NCBI GenBank assembly: GCA_945861345.1
Contig: CAMATX010000020.1
Span: 1-34,164, forward strand
Source of the DNA: Comamonas sp. lk
GTDB lineage: Bacteria > Pseudomonadota > Gammaproteobacteria > Burkholderiales > Burkholderiaceae_C
Direction of reading: 5' to 3'
Length of the DNA stretch: 34,164 nucleotides
Shown: positions 1-8,103 of the stretch, piece by piece
Layout: the number at the start of each line of letters is the position of its first letter
How positions within the stretch are numbered: the first letter of the stretch is position 1
The notes under the pieces: generated by a model
Databases searched by the model: none
The model's input: only the letters and a program-made list of their open reading frames with translations
What the model was told of the DNA's origin: nothing
Translations under genes and position numbers: made by a program

Positions 1-154
1 CGGTGGCCAGCGTCATGGCATTGGGCTCGGGTACTTGGGCGGCGATGGCCTCGTTCAGCCACTGTTCAAACTGGGATAAAGGGTTGGACTGCGAAGCGCT
101 TTCGTCCAGTTCGGCGCGTTCGTAGCTTTTGCGTAAATCGGCGATAGAGATCAT
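1..154 (-). CDS. pdxH: Pyridoxamine 5'-phosphate oxidase (PdxH), N-terminal part
   Basis: Only the first 51 codons are in the window; the gene runs off the left edge. The minus strand from the ATG at 154-152 begins [16 protein letters not shown] and continues with [10 protein letters not shown], a short gap, then EPNAMTLAT. This is the characteristic start of PdxH, with the LRKxY helix followed by the EPNAMxLAT strand of the flavin-binding fold. The family oxidises pyridoxine or pyridoxamine 5'-phosphate to pyridoxal 5'-phosphate with FMN and oxygen in the cytosol. It is transcribed divergently from edd. The catalytic C-terminal half is not visible, so intactness cannot be judged. Confidence 0.9.
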   Translation of the reverse strand, partial: MISIADLRKSYERAELDESASQSNPLSQFEQWLNEAIAAQVPEPNAMTLAT

Positions 155-341
155 GGCGGCAGTATACGGAGGGGCTGCTGCGCTGGTGCCCCCGCCGCGC
201 GCGCTGCTGCGCCCACGCCAAGCCCCCATCCCTTGACTACGAATGCCCCGTTCACCAACCTAAGCGCCCAAACGCGCATCGCAAACGCCCGAGCCAAAAC
301 CCGTATCGAAATCCAAAAAAACCAAATTGGCTGTTAAGGCT

Positions 342-369
342 CCCCTTCACCCCGGCGGGGGTGAAGGGG
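342..369. repeat. Perfect 12-bp inverted repeat (hairpin) between pdxH and edd
   Basis: The arm CCCCTTCACCCC (342-353) is exactly complementary to GGGGTGAAGGGG (358-369), with a 4-base loop GGCG. A G-rich run follows (to about 387), not a T-run, so it does not look like a standard intrinsic terminator. It sits between divergent genes, where a terminator is not expected. It could be a REP-like dispersed element or a structured leader. Confidence 0.7.
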
Positions 370-469
370 CGGGGGGGGAAGCGGGGGATAAACCGATATC
401 CCGGTAATTCAGTAACTAGACCGTAATAAATCACCAATGAGAAGAGGGAAACTGCGTTACCATCAATCG

Positions 470-484
470 TGTAATTTTGTTACC
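470..484. promoter_or_regulatory. Possible HexR operator upstream of edd
   Basis: TGTAATTTTGTTACC resembles the HexR consensus as I recall it (TGTAATTAAATTACA), with 11 of 15 positions matching and the two half-sites TGTAA and TTAC present. HexR is the KDPG-responsive repressor of edd/eda and other central-carbon genes in many proteobacteria. The site lies 22 bases before the edd ATG and overlaps TGTAAT (470-475), which could serve as a -10 box. No hexR gene is in the window, so the assignment depends on similarity and position. Confidence 0.4.
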
Positions 485-506
485 TTTATCCCTTGCACAG
501 TCCATC

Positions 507-2363
507 ATGCCAATCCATCCCCATATCCAATCCGTCACCGACAGCATCATCGCCCGCAGCGCCCCCACCCGCAGCGCCTACCTGGCCCAGGTCGATGCCA
601 TGGCCCGGCGTCCTCCCGGCGCGCAGCGCATGGGCTGCGCCAATGTGGCGCATGCCTTTGCCGCCATGGAAGCTGCCGACAAGCGCCGCGCCAGTGCCTT
701 GGATCAAGTGCAAGTAGTCGGGCAGCGCGCACCCAACATCGCCATCATCAACGCCTACAACGACATGCTCTCGGCCCATGCGCCCTTGCAGCATTACCCC
801 GACATCATCAAACACGAAGCCCGCCAGTGGGGCGCTACTGCGCAGGTCGCCGGTGGCGTGCCCGCGATGTGCGACGGCGTGACCCAGGGCACCGCAGGCA
901 TGGAGCTCAGCCTGTTTTCGCGCGACGCGATTGCCATGGCCACTGCCGTGTCGCTCAGCCACGATATGTTTGATTGCGCGCTGCTGCTGGGCGTGTGCGA
1001 CAAGATTGTTCCCGGCCTCTTGATCGGCGCTTTGCACTTCGGGCATTTGCCTACCGTGTTTGTGCCGGCCGGGCCTATGACTTCTGGCTTGTCCAATAAA
1101 GAAAAAGCCAAGGTGCGCGAACAGGCCGCGCTGGGCCTGGTGGGCCGCGCCGAGTTGCTGCAAGCCGAGTCTGCCGCCTACCATGGCGAAGGCACGTGCA
1201 CTTTTTACGGCACTGCCAATAGCAACCAAATGCTGCTCGAAGCCATGGGCTTGCATGTGCCGGGTACCGCGTTTGTCAACCCCAGCGCAAACCTACGTGA
1301 GCAATTGACCCGGGAGGCTGCGCGCACGGTGCTTGGCCACAGCGCGGGCGCAAAAATTGCCACAGCCTGTCCGCCGATTGGCCGCGTGGTGGACGAGCGC
1401 TGTATCGTCAACGCCATGGTCGCTTTGCTGGCCACCGGCGGCTCGACCAACCATTTAATTCACTGGGTGGCCGTGGCCCGTGCGGCAGGTATTGTGATCG
1501 ACTGGGACGATTTTTCCGCCCTGTCGGACATCGTGCCCACGCTCACCCGCGTGTATCCCAATGGCAGCGCCGACGTCAACCAATTCCAGGCAGCCGGTGG
1601 CCCCGGTTATGTGATCCGCGAACTGCTAGATGTCGGCTTGCTACATGCCGATGTGCTCACGGTGCGCCCCGGTGGGCTGCGCGAATTTACCCATATTCCG
1701 CATGCCGATGCACAAGGGGCACTGGTCTGGCGCGAGGCCGGTGTTAGTGGTGACCTGTCAGTCGTGCGCCCAGCGGCCGAGCCCTTCAATGCCAGCGGTG
1801 GTTTAAAGCTTCTGCAAGGCAAGTTGGGGCGCAGTGTGATGAAAGTGTCTTCCGTGCCTGAAGAACGCCACATCGTGCAAGCGCCCTGTCGTGTATTTGC
1901 TTCGCAGGAGGAATTGCACGCAGCCTTCCAGGCCGGCGAATTAGACCGCGACGTGGTGTGCGTGGTGCGTTGGCAAGGTCCGCAGGCCAATGGCATGCCC
2001 GAGCTGCACAAACTCACGCCCCCCTTGGCGATCTTGCAAAACAAAGGCTTTGCAGTAGCGCTGGTGACCGACGGGCGCATGAGTGGCGCATCGGGCAATG
2101 TGCCTGCCGCCATCCACGTGTCGCCCGAGGCTGCCGCCGGTGGCCCCCTTGCCAAGCTGCAAGACGGCGACATCATTCGCGTGGATGCCGTGAGCGGCAG
2201 CTTGGACGTGCTGGTGGACGCAGCACAATGGGCCGCCCGGCCCACCGCTACCATCCCCGCCGCGCTGCAAGCAGCCAATGGCCTGGGCATGGGGCGCGAA
2301 CTGTTTGCCGGCATGCGGCGCAATGCGCTGGCGGCCGAGCAGGGCGCTTGCAGTTGGCTTTAA
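507..2363 (+). CDS. edd: 6-phosphogluconate dehydratase (Edd)
   Basis: Converts 6-phosphogluconate to 2-keto-3-deoxy-6-phosphogluconate (KDPG), the first committed step of the Entner-Doudoroff pathway. The 618-aa protein is close to the usual length (about 603 in E. coli) and matches along its whole length. Landmarks are [23 protein letters not shown] with a cluster cysteine, [24 protein letters not shown] with a second cysteine, [10 protein letters not shown], and near the C terminus [11 protein letters not shown]. These are typical of the ILVD/Edd family, whose members bind an iron-sulfur cluster through conserved cysteines. The ATG at 507 gives [18 protein letters not shown], which aligns with the family start; an upstream in-frame ATG at 477 would add ten unrelated residues. 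eda follows 18 bases downstream, so the two genes form an operon. Confidence 0.96.
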   Translation: MPIHPHIQSVTDSIIARSAPTRSAYLAQVDAMARRPPGAQRMGCANVAHAFAAMEAADKRRASALDQVQVVGQRAPNIAIINAYNDMLSAHAPLQHYPDIIKHEARQWGATAQVAGGVPAMCDGVTQGTAGMELSLFSRDAIAMATAVSLSHDMFDCALLLGVCDKIVPGLLIGALHFGHLPTVFVPAGPMTSGLSNKEKAKVREQAALGLVGRAELLQAESAAYHGEGTCTFYGTANSNQMLLEAMGLHVPGTAFVNPSANLREQLTREAARTVLGHSAGAKIATACPPIGRVVDERCIVNAMVALLATGGSTNHLIHWVAVARAAGIVIDWDDFSALSDIVPTLTRVYPNGSADVNQFQAAGGPGYVIRELLDVGLLHADVLTVRPGGLREFTHIPHADAQGALVWREAGVSGDLSVVRPAAEPFNASGGLKLLQGKLGRSVMKVSSVPEERHIVQAPCRVFASQEELHAAFQAGELDRDVVCVVRWQGPQANGMPELHKLTPPLAILQNKGFAVALVTDGRMSGASGNVPAAIHVSPEAAAGGPLAKLQDGDIIRVDAVSGSLDVLVDAAQWAARPTATIPAALQAANGLGMGRELFAGMRRNALAAEQGACSWL

Positions 2364-2381
2364 TTTTTACGGGATACGACC

Positions 2382-3026
2382 ATGACGCACAGTGCTTTAA
2401 CTTCCTTGCAAGTGATGCAAGACGCGCCGGTGATTCCGGTCATTGTGCTCAACGATGTGGCCCACGCCGTGCCGATGGCGCGCGCATTGGTCCAAGGCGG
2501 CATCCGCATGCTGGAAGTGACGCTGCGCACCCCGCAAGCCCTGGCCTGCATCGAAGCCATTGCCAAGGCCGTACCCGAAGCGGTAGTGGGCGCAGGCACT
2601 CTGCGCTCCAAAGCCGATGCGCAGTCGGCATCGAATGCGGGCGCGCGCTTTGCGGTCAGCCCCGGCTACACCAGCGCGCTAGGCGCAGCCTGTCGCGACC
2701 TGGGCCTGCCCCTGCTGCCCGGCGTGGCCACCGGCGGCGAAATCATGGCCGCGCAGGAAGATGGTTTTAACGCCCTGAAGTTTTTCCCCGCCCTGCAAGC
2801 CGGTGGCAGCGCCATGCTCAAGGCCTGGAGCGGGCCGTTCTTTGACGTGAAGTTTTGCCCCACCGGCGGCATCAGCCTGCAAAACGCCCCCGAATTCCTG
2901 GCCCTGCCCAATGTACTCTGCGTCGGCGGTTCCTGGTTGGTGCCCGCCGACGCCTTGGCGCAGGGCGACTGGGCACGCATTACCTATCTGGCGCGCGAGG
3001 CTGTGGCCTTGCGGCGCGGCAACTAG
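2382..3026 (+). CDS. eda: KDPG aldolase (Eda)
   Basis: Splits KDPG into pyruvate and glyceraldehyde 3-phosphate, completing the Entner-Doudoroff pathway started by edd just upstream. The 214-aa length is normal for the class I aldolase trimer. Glu45 lies in MLEVTLRT and the Schiff-base Lys133 in ALKFFPA, the same numbers as in E. coli Eda. The phosphate-binding parts PTGGIS and GGSW are present. A weak 3-bp stem with a run of six T follows the stop (3026-3043), but I do not count it as a clear terminator. No sugar transporter or glucose-6-phosphate dehydrogenase gene is adjacent, so the upstream steps must be encoded elsewhere. Confidence 0.97.
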   Translation: MTHSALTSLQVMQDAPVIPVIVLNDVAHAVPMARALVQGGIRMLEVTLRTPQALACIEAIAKAVPEAVVGAGTLRSKADAQSASNAGARFAVSPGYTSALGAACRDLGLPLLPGVATGGEIMAAQEDGFNALKFFPALQAGGSAMLKAWSGPFFDVKFCPTGGISLQNAPEFLALPNVLCVGGSWLVPADALAQGDWARITYLAREAVALRRGN

Positions 3027-3094
3027 CGCATTTGCGTTTTTTCGTGTCGTCCATAGGGCTAGCTTGAGCCTCGGTAGCGCCTAACTTGAATCGC

Positions 3095-3121
3095 TTGATG
3101 GTGCAATGATTGCACTATACT
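3095..3121 (+). promoter_or_regulatory. Promoter with embedded palindromic operator for the DUF4160/DUF2442 pair
   Basis: TTGATG (3095-3100) and TATACT (3116-3121) make a -35/-10 pair with a 15-base spacer. That spacer is exactly the perfect palindrome GTGCAAT-G-ATTGCAC (3101-3115). A repressor bound there would block RNA polymerase, as in autoregulated toxin-antitoxin operons. The first gene starts at 3129, eight bases after the -10 box, with no Shine-Dalgarno sequence, so the transcript is probably leaderless. The 15-base spacer is shorter than the ideal 17. Confidence 0.6.
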
Positions 3122-3128
3122 CGTACCC

Positions 3129-3356
3129 ATGCCGACCTTGCAGCGTTTTCCCGATTGCCGTGTCTTGATCTACTTTGGCGACCATCCGCCCCCGTATGTG
3201 CATGTTGTCAAGGGCGATGGTCGGGACGCCATAGTGGAGATTGAAACCCTGCGCGTAATCGGTAAATTAGCAAGTAGGGAGATGCGCGAAGCGCTGCAGT
3301 GGATGGCGACGCAGCAGGCCTTTCTATTGAAAGAGTGGACGATGTACAACCCATGA
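3129..3356 (+). CDS. DUF4160 family protein, candidate toxin-like partner
   Basis: A 75-aa protein with the DUF4160 signature: a short N-terminal strand, then YFGDHPPPYVHV (residues 15-26) with His19 and His25, then a charged strand and an RE-rich helix. DUF4160 proteins are often encoded directly before a DUF2442 protein and the pair is commonly listed as toxin-antitoxin-like, but I know of no firmly established biochemical activity. Here the stop overlaps the next start in ATGA (3353-3356), showing translational coupling. The ATG lies immediately behind a -10 box, suggesting leaderless translation. Base composition is more AT-rich than in edd/eda, consistent with acquisition by transfer. 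Confidence 0.75.
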   Translation: MPTLQRFPDCRVLIYFGDHPPPYVHVVKGDGRDAIVEIETLRVIGKLASREMREALQWMATQQAFLLKEWTMYNP

Positions 3357-3838
3357 CCGACTTTTTTTCTCCCAAAATTCAATCGGTAAGCGCATTGGCA
3401 CCTCATCGCTTGCGAACCAGATGGAGCACGGGCGAAATTTTAGAAGTGGACATCACCCATGTGATGGACAGGCCAGCCTTTGCAGAAATTAAAAAGCCTG
3501 ATGTCTTTGCAAAGGTACACACCGACGGCTTGAGCATCGAATGGTTTGACACCGAGCTTGGAGCTGACAATGTGTATGCCTGGGCCAAAGAGCAGGCCGA
3601 TGAAGTCAGCCATGAAATGTTTGGCGCTTGGATGCTGCGTAATAAGTTGTCACTCTCTGGCGCAGCCGACGCCTTGGGAATCAGCCGCCGGATGGTCAGC
3701 TACTACCGAACCGCGAGCAAGGCGATTCCCAGAGCCATTTGGCTTGCCTGCCTGGGATGGGAAGTTACCCGACCAAGCTTAAAAACTTTGCCACACCGAC
3801 TCCCTTCCGCAAAGGATTACGCGCGGGCGCATGCCTAG
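3353..3838 (+). CDS. DUF2442 domain protein with C-terminal helix-turn-helix, candidate antitoxin/repressor
   Basis: A 161-aa protein. Residues about 9-80 resemble DUF2442, including a strand reading W-S-T-G-E-I-L-E-V-D and the segment HTDGLSIEW. Residues about 94-120 form a helix-turn-helix of the Cro/XRE kind (SGAADALGISRRMVSYYRT), followed by a C-terminal extension. DUF2442 proteins are often only 80-100 aa, so the fused DNA-binding domain makes this a natural autorepressor. The ATG at 3353 overlaps the DUF4160 stop by four bases; an in-frame ATG at 3299 would lie inside the preceding gene and is less likely. I infer that it binds the palindrome at 3101-3115. Alternatively it may regulate other genes and have no antitoxin role. 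Confidence 0.75.
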   Translation: MTDFFSPKIQSVSALAPHRLRTRWSTGEILEVDITHVMDRPAFAEIKKPDVFAKVHTDGLSIEWFDTELGADNVYAWAKEQADEVSHEMFGAWMLRNKLSLSGAADALGISRRMVSYYRTASKAIPRAIWLACLGWEVTRPSLKTLPHRLPSAKDYARAHA

Positions 3839-3881
3839 CTAAATTTCGCAAATCTCCTTTCCACAAAAAGACAATGCTCCT

Positions 3882-4412
3882 ATGCAATTAGAGTCTGAAC
3901 GGTTGCGGTTCCGTGAATTGCAGGCTTCAGATGCCGATAGCATGTTCGCGCTCTATTCCGATCCGCAGGTGCTCAGGTATGTGGGCGAAAAACCGCTTCA
4001 GCATGTGGACCAGGTGCGTGAAGTCATCGAAGACATTAGGCGCCAATACCAGGATTTCGGCGTTGGGCGCTTGGCAACAATTCTGAAAAGTACCAACGAG
4101 TTCATCGGCTGGGCAGGATTGAAGTACATCGCAGAACTCAAGGGACGCAAAGATAATTACGACCTGGGTTATCGCTTCTTGCGGCGGCATTGGGGTAAGG
4201 GCTATGGCACGGAGTCAGCTAAAGCATTCGTAGCGTTTGGCTTTAATGAAATGCAGCTTGCCCGCATGAGTGGATATGCCGATGTTGCGCATCTCGCGTC
4301 AATAAACGTCCTTGAAAAGTGCGGACTGCAATTTACCAATACATTCATGGATGATGGTGATTTGTGTGCATGGTATGAAATCGAGAACCCAGGCTTGCAG
4401 GTCAAGGGATAG
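3882..4412 (+). CDS. GNAT family N-acetyltransferase (RimJ/RimL type)
   Basis: A 176-aa protein with a GNAT fold. It starts MQLESERLRFRELQASDAD, the RimJ/RimL-like N-terminal strand and helix, and carries the acetyl-CoA pyrophosphate-binding loop RRHWGKGYGTESAKAF followed by NVLEKCGL, the usual strand-helix near the C terminus. Members transfer acetyl from acetyl-CoA to protein N termini, antibiotics or small amines; the substrate cannot be read from sequence. The gene begins 43 bases after the DUF2442-HTH gene and shares its more AT-rich composition, so it may belong to the same acquired patch. Its stop lies only six bases from the end of the convergent flavoprotein gene. Confidence 0.85.
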   Translation: MQLESERLRFRELQASDADSMFALYSDPQVLRYVGEKPLQHVDQVREVIEDIRRQYQDFGVGRLATILKSTNEFIGWAGLKYIAELKGRKDNYDLGYRFLRRHWGKGYGTESAKAFVAFGFNEMQLARMSGYADVAHLASINVLEKCGLQFTNTFMDDGDLCAWYEIENPGLQVKG

Positions 4413-4418
4413 CTCAAT

Positions 4419-6467
4419 TCACAGCACCCGTGCCAGCCGCAAACCGTCCAACACCGCCGCATGCGTATTGCGCGCCGCCACCGCGTCGCCGACGCGAAAT
4501 AGCTGAAACGTTCCTGCAGGGTTGGGCCGCAAGGTTTGTGCTTGCAACGCCGTTAGCGCCGCGTAATCCGCCGCGCCCAGGTTACTGGAATGCGGTTTGA
4601 GTGCAAAGTACAAATCGTCTAGCGGTAGCGTACCGTGATTCACGATCACCTGGTCCACGATACTTTCTTTGCGCACACCGCCATAGTCGCTGCCCACGAC
4701 AGCCTTCAGGCCCTCAGCGTAGCGCTCCACCGATAGCAGCCGGAAAGTCACGGTAAATGTCACGTCGAGTTTTTGCAGGCTGCGCATATAGGGCACCAGG
4801 TTCATCGCCATGACCTCGGGCGCGAAGCTGCGGTCGGGCGTCATGATCTCCAGCCGCGCGCCGCTTTTGGCGATGATTTCGGCAGCTTGCAGTGCAGGGT
4901 GGTCGCCAGCGTCGTCAAACAGCAACACGTTTTTTCCCGGCGCCACTTCGCCACTCAGGATGTCCCAGGTGGAGACCACCAATTCGTTACCGCCTTGGAG
5001 CACCTCGGTGTGCGGCATGCCGCCGGTGGCGATGATGACGACGTCAGCTTTTTCGGCCAGGACCGTGGCTTCGTCGGCCAGGGTGTTAAAGCGGAAAATC
5101 ACGCCCCGTTCTTCGCAGCGCGCCATGCGCCAGTCGATGATGCTTAGCATTTCCCGCCGGCGTGGGCTTACCGCTGTGAGGCGGATTTGTCCGCCGGGCT
5201 TGGGCGCGGCTTCGAGTACCGTCACCGCATGCCCGCGCTCTGCGCTCACGCGCGCTGCCTCCAGACCCGCAGGCCCTGCGCCAACAATCAGCACTTTGCG
5301 TTTTGCAGGCGCGGGCTCAATCGCGTGTGGCAGCGTGAGTTCGCGCCCGGTGGACGGGTTGTGGATGCAATAGGCTTCGCCACCGGCATAAATGCGGTCC
5401 AGACAAAAGTTGCCGCCCACGCAAGGGCGGATGGTGTCTTCACGGCCTTCCATGATTTTGCGCATGATGTGCGGATCTGCCATGTGCGCGCGCGTCATGC
5501 CCACCATGTCGAGCTTGCCGCTGGCAATGGCGTGGCGCGCCGTGTTCACGTCTTGAATCTTGGCGGCGTGGAATATGGGCACGCTCACGTGATCGCGCAA
5601 GCTGCCGGCAAAGTCCAGGTGCGGCGCGCTGGCCATGCCTTGCACGGGTATCACATCGGTAAGGCCCGCATCGGTGTCGATATGGCCGCGGATGATGTTC
5701 AAAAAATCCACCATGCCCGAGTTGGCCAGGTAGCGCGCAATGCCTATGCCATCTTCCGCGCTGATGCCGCCGGGCCGCACTTCGTCGGCCACGCCGCGCA
5801 CGCCCAAAATGAACTCTGGCCCCACGCGCTTGCGTATCGCGCGCACCACTTCCATGGCAAAGCGCACTCGGTTTTCTAAAACGCCGCCAAAAGGCGCGTC
5901 TAGCGTGTTGGTGGAGGGCGACCAAAACTGGTCGATCAAATGCCCGTAGGCTTCCAGCTCCAGGCCATCGACTCCGGCAGCGTGCATGCGTTCGGCGGCG
6001 TCGGCATAGTCGCGGATGATGCGGTCGATGTCCCAGTCCTCCATCTTTTTGGGGAAGGCGCGGTGCGAGGCCTCGCGCTCGTGCGAGGGCGACACCACTG
6101 GCAGCCAGTCGGCCTTGGACCAGCTGGTGCGCCGACCCAGATGGGTAATCTGGATCATCACCGCCGCGCCATGTTCGTGGCAGGCGTCGGTCAAGTCCCG
6201 CATCCAGGGCACGACTTCGTCTTTGTAGGCCAATATGTTGTTGAACACCGGCGGGCTGTCGCGCGACACGGCTGCCGAACCGGCGGTCATGGTCAGCGCG
6301 ATACCGGCCTTGGCGCGCTCCACATGGTAGGCGCGGTACTTGGCCTTGGGCATGCCGTCTTCGGGGTAGGCCGGCTCGTGCGAGGTAATCATGAGCCGGT
6401 TTTTCAGGCGCAGATGCTTGAGCTGAAAAGGCTGAAGCAAGGGGTCTTTGGAGGCGGTGCTGTTCAT
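4419..6467 (-). CDS. NADH:flavin oxidoreductase, DgcA/StcD-like (methylamine or N-methyl amino acid demethylase family)
   Basis: A 682-aa two-part flavoprotein. Residues 1-375 form an Old Yellow Enzyme-type TIM barrel (KNRLMITSHE near the N terminus, QITHLGRR at about 106-113, VGMTRAHMADP at about 322-332). From about residue 390 there is a Rossmann FAD/NAD domain with VLIVGAGPAGLEAA. Relatives are trimethylamine and dimethylamine dehydrogenases, 2,4-dienoyl-CoA reductase, the dimethylglycine catabolism protein DgcA and the stachydrine catabolism protein StcD; length and RPCVGGNFCLDRIY fit the DgcA/StcD branch best. The iron-sulfur region has only Cys349, Cys355 and Cys367, with Gly at the expected second cysteine (352). 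It begins 22 bases after the MttB-like gene and is probably co-transcribed with it. Likely role: oxidative N-demethylation. The substrate is uncertain. Confidence 0.85.
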   Translation of the reverse strand: MNSTASKDPLLQPFQLKHLRLKNRLMITSHEPAYPEDGMPKAKYRAYHVERAKAGIALTMTAGSAAVSRDSPPVFNNILAYKDEVVPWMRDLTDACHEHGAAVMIQITHLGRRTSWSKADWLPVVSPSHEREASHRAFPKKMEDWDIDRIIRDYADAAERMHAAGVDGLELEAYGHLIDQFWSPSTNTLDAPFGGVLENRVRFAMEVVRAIRKRVGPEFILGVRGVADEVRPGGISAEDGIGIARYLANSGMVDFLNIIRGHIDTDAGLTDVIPVQGMASAPHLDFAGSLRDHVSVPIFHAAKIQDVNTARHAIASGKLDMVGMTRAHMADPHIMRKIMEGREDTIRPCVGGNFCLDRIYAGGEAYCIHNPSTGRELTLPHAIEPAPAKRKVLIVGAGPAGLEAARVSAERGHAVTVLEAAPKPGGQIRLTAVSPRRREMLSIIDWRMARCEERGVIFRFNTLADEATVLAEKADVVIIATGGMPHTEVLQGGNELVVSTWDILSGEVAPGKNVLLFDDAGDHPALQAAEIIAKSGARLEIMTPDRSFAPEVMAMNLVPYMRSLQKLDVTFTVTFRLLSVERYAEGLKAVVGSDYGGVRKESIVDQVIVNHGTLPLDDLYFALKPHSSNLGAADYAALTALQAQTLRPNPAGTFQLFRVGDAVAARNTHAAVLDGLRLARVL

Positions 6468-6489
6468 AGCGAGCTCGGTAAAAAAAGCA

Positions 6490-8061
6490 TCAATACCACT
6501 GGTCCGGCATGGACGCTTTGGTGCGGTCTATGAAGTCGCGCAGCGCTTCGTCCACCGATACATCCATGGGTGGCGCCACATATTCGGCCAGCGACTGCTT
6601 CCAGCGTTTGTTGGCGCGGGTGGCCGCATCGCTTTGGCCCGCTTCGGTCCAGGTCTCAAACGGCGTGTCGTCCGAAATGCTGGAGTCAAAAAACGCGGTG
6701 GTGTAGTTGGCCATGGTGTGCGCGCTGCCCAGGTAGTGGCCACCGGGCGTGACCCCCTGAAAAGCGCTCATGGCCAGAGAGTTTTCGTCCACGGTAACGC
6801 CGTTGACATAGCTGTGCAGCGCGCCGCAAAAATCGGCGTCCATCATGAATTTTTCATAGCTCATGGACAGGAGCCCGTCCAAAAATCCGGCCGCATGCAA
6901 GATGAAATTCGCGCCGCAATGGATGGCCGAGAGCATAGACATCACGCTCTCTTGCATGGCCTGGCCATCGGGCAGTTTGGAGGTAGTAAAAGACCCGGCG
7001 CAGCGCAGCGGCAAATTTAAGCGGCGCGCCAACTGGCCCACCACCATCGAGCCTATGGCCGGTTCGGGCGTGCCAAAGGTGGGCGAGCCCGAGCGCAGCG
7101 ACATGCTAGATAAAAAGTTGCCGTAAATCACCGGCGCGCCGGGCCGCTCCAGCTGTGTGAGCGCGCAGCCGACGATGGTCTCAGCATGCGCTTGCGCAAT
7201 CGCACCCGCATTGGTCACTGGCCCCATGGCGCCGCCCAAGATAAAGGGCACGATCACCGCCGCCTGGTTGGCGCGCGCATAGGCGCGGGCCGACTTGGTC
7301 ATGGTGCCGTCCCAGAGCAGGGGCGAATTGACGTTCACATTGCCCAAGACGACGCAGTTTTCGTCGACAAACTTTTCGCCAAACAAAATGCGGCTCATGG
7401 CAATCGAATCTTCGGCGCGCTGCTCGGAGGTGATGGAGCCCATATAGGCTTTGTCGGAATAGCGCATGTGCGAATACACCATGTCCAAGTGCCGCTTGTT
7501 CACTGGCACATCAGTGGGCTCGCACACCGTGCCGCCGCTGTGGTGCAGCCAGGGGCTGCTGTAGGCCAGCTTGATAAAGTTTTGAAAGTCCTCGATGGTG
7601 CCGTAGCGCCGCCCGCGGTCCAGGTCCATCACAAACGGCGAGCCATAGGCCGGCGAAAAAACGATGTTTTTGCCGCCAATGGGCACACTGTGCGCCGGGT
7701 TGCGCGCATGCTGGGTGAACTGGGCTGGCGCGGTTTTCAGCACCTCTTGCAAATGCCCCGGCTCAAAGCGCACCCGCATGCCGTCGACCTTGGCGCCAGA
7801 TTTTTTGAACAGCGCCAGCGCTTCATCGTCATCGCGAATGTCCAGCCCGATTTCGGCCAGGATGCGATCCGCCGTCGCTTCGATTTGGAGCAGGCTTTCT
7901 TCGCCCAGTACCTCGTAGGTGGGGATGACGCGCTTGATGTAGGCCGGGCCGGTGGGCCGGGCGTTCGGGTCGCGCCGTTCGCGCCCGCCGACGCGGCGGT
8001 TCGCTCGGGCAGGTGCCACCGCGATGGTGTCAGGCCGGTCTTGGGTATCAGATTCACTCAT
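6490..8061 (-). CDS. MttB superfamily (trimethylamine methyltransferase-like) protein without pyrrolysine
   Basis: A 523-aa protein of the trimethylamine:corrinoid methyltransferase superfamily (MttB/MtgB), a TIM barrel that moves a methyl group from a quaternary or tertiary amine to a corrinoid protein. It has an Arg-rich N terminus (RRVGGRERR) often seen in proteobacterial members, then GGTVCEPTDVP, ILGGAMGPVTNAGA and VYGNFLSSMSLRSGSP. It is open throughout with no internal TAG, so it belongs to the non-pyrrolysine branch, which includes glycine betaine, proline betaine and carnitine methyltransferases. GGAG (complement of 8071-8074) lies ten bases before the ATG. No corrinoid protein, activase or methyltetrahydrofolate partner is adjacent. 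It heads an operon with the DgcA-like gene and faces a divergent LysR gene. Confidence 0.88.
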   Translation of the reverse strand: MSESDTQDRPDTIAVAPARANRRVGGRERRDPNARPTGPAYIKRVIPTYEVLGEESLLQIEATADRILAEIGLDIRDDDEALALFKKSGAKVDGMRVRFEPGHLQEVLKTAPAQFTQHARNPAHSVPIGGKNIVFSPAYGSPFVMDLDRGRRYGTIEDFQNFIKLAYSSPWLHHSGGTVCEPTDVPVNKRHLDMVYSHMRYSDKAYMGSITSEQRAEDSIAMSRILFGEKFVDENCVVLGNVNVNSPLLWDGTMTKSARAYARANQAAVIVPFILGGAMGPVTNAGAIAQAHAETIVGCALTQLERPGAPVIYGNFLSSMSLRSGSPTFGTPEPAIGSMVVGQLARRLNLPLRCAGSFTTSKLPDGQAMQESVMSMLSAIHCGANFILHAAGFLDGLLSMSYEKFMMDADFCGALHSYVNGVTVDENSLAMSAFQGVTPGGHYLGSAHTMANYTTAFFDSSISDDTPFETWTEAGQSDAATRANKRWKQSLAEYVAPPMDVSVDEALRDFIDRTKASMPDQWY

Positions 8062-8103
8062 GCGATGGATCTCCGAAAATGCCGCTTGCCGTACAAGCTT
8101 TTG

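Larger units (their letters stand above)
155..506. other. Divergent intergenic region between pdxH and edd
   Basis: About 350 bases without a credible gene. The part next to pdxH (roughly 170-225) is very GC-rich. A perfect hairpin lies at 342-369 and a HexR-like palindrome at 470-484, each listed separately. Short open frames here (for example 252-437 minus and 437-973 plus) have low-complexity translations or only overlap edd, and I do not regard them as genes. Confidence 0.7.

Noticed and set aside
3026-3043. Terminator after eda (CGC-ATTT-GCG followed by six T)
   Set aside because: The stem is only three base pairs, too short to call.
6490-8061. Pyrrolysine-containing MttB
   Set aside because: The reading frame has no internal TAG and is full length, so it belongs to the non-pyrrolysine branch.
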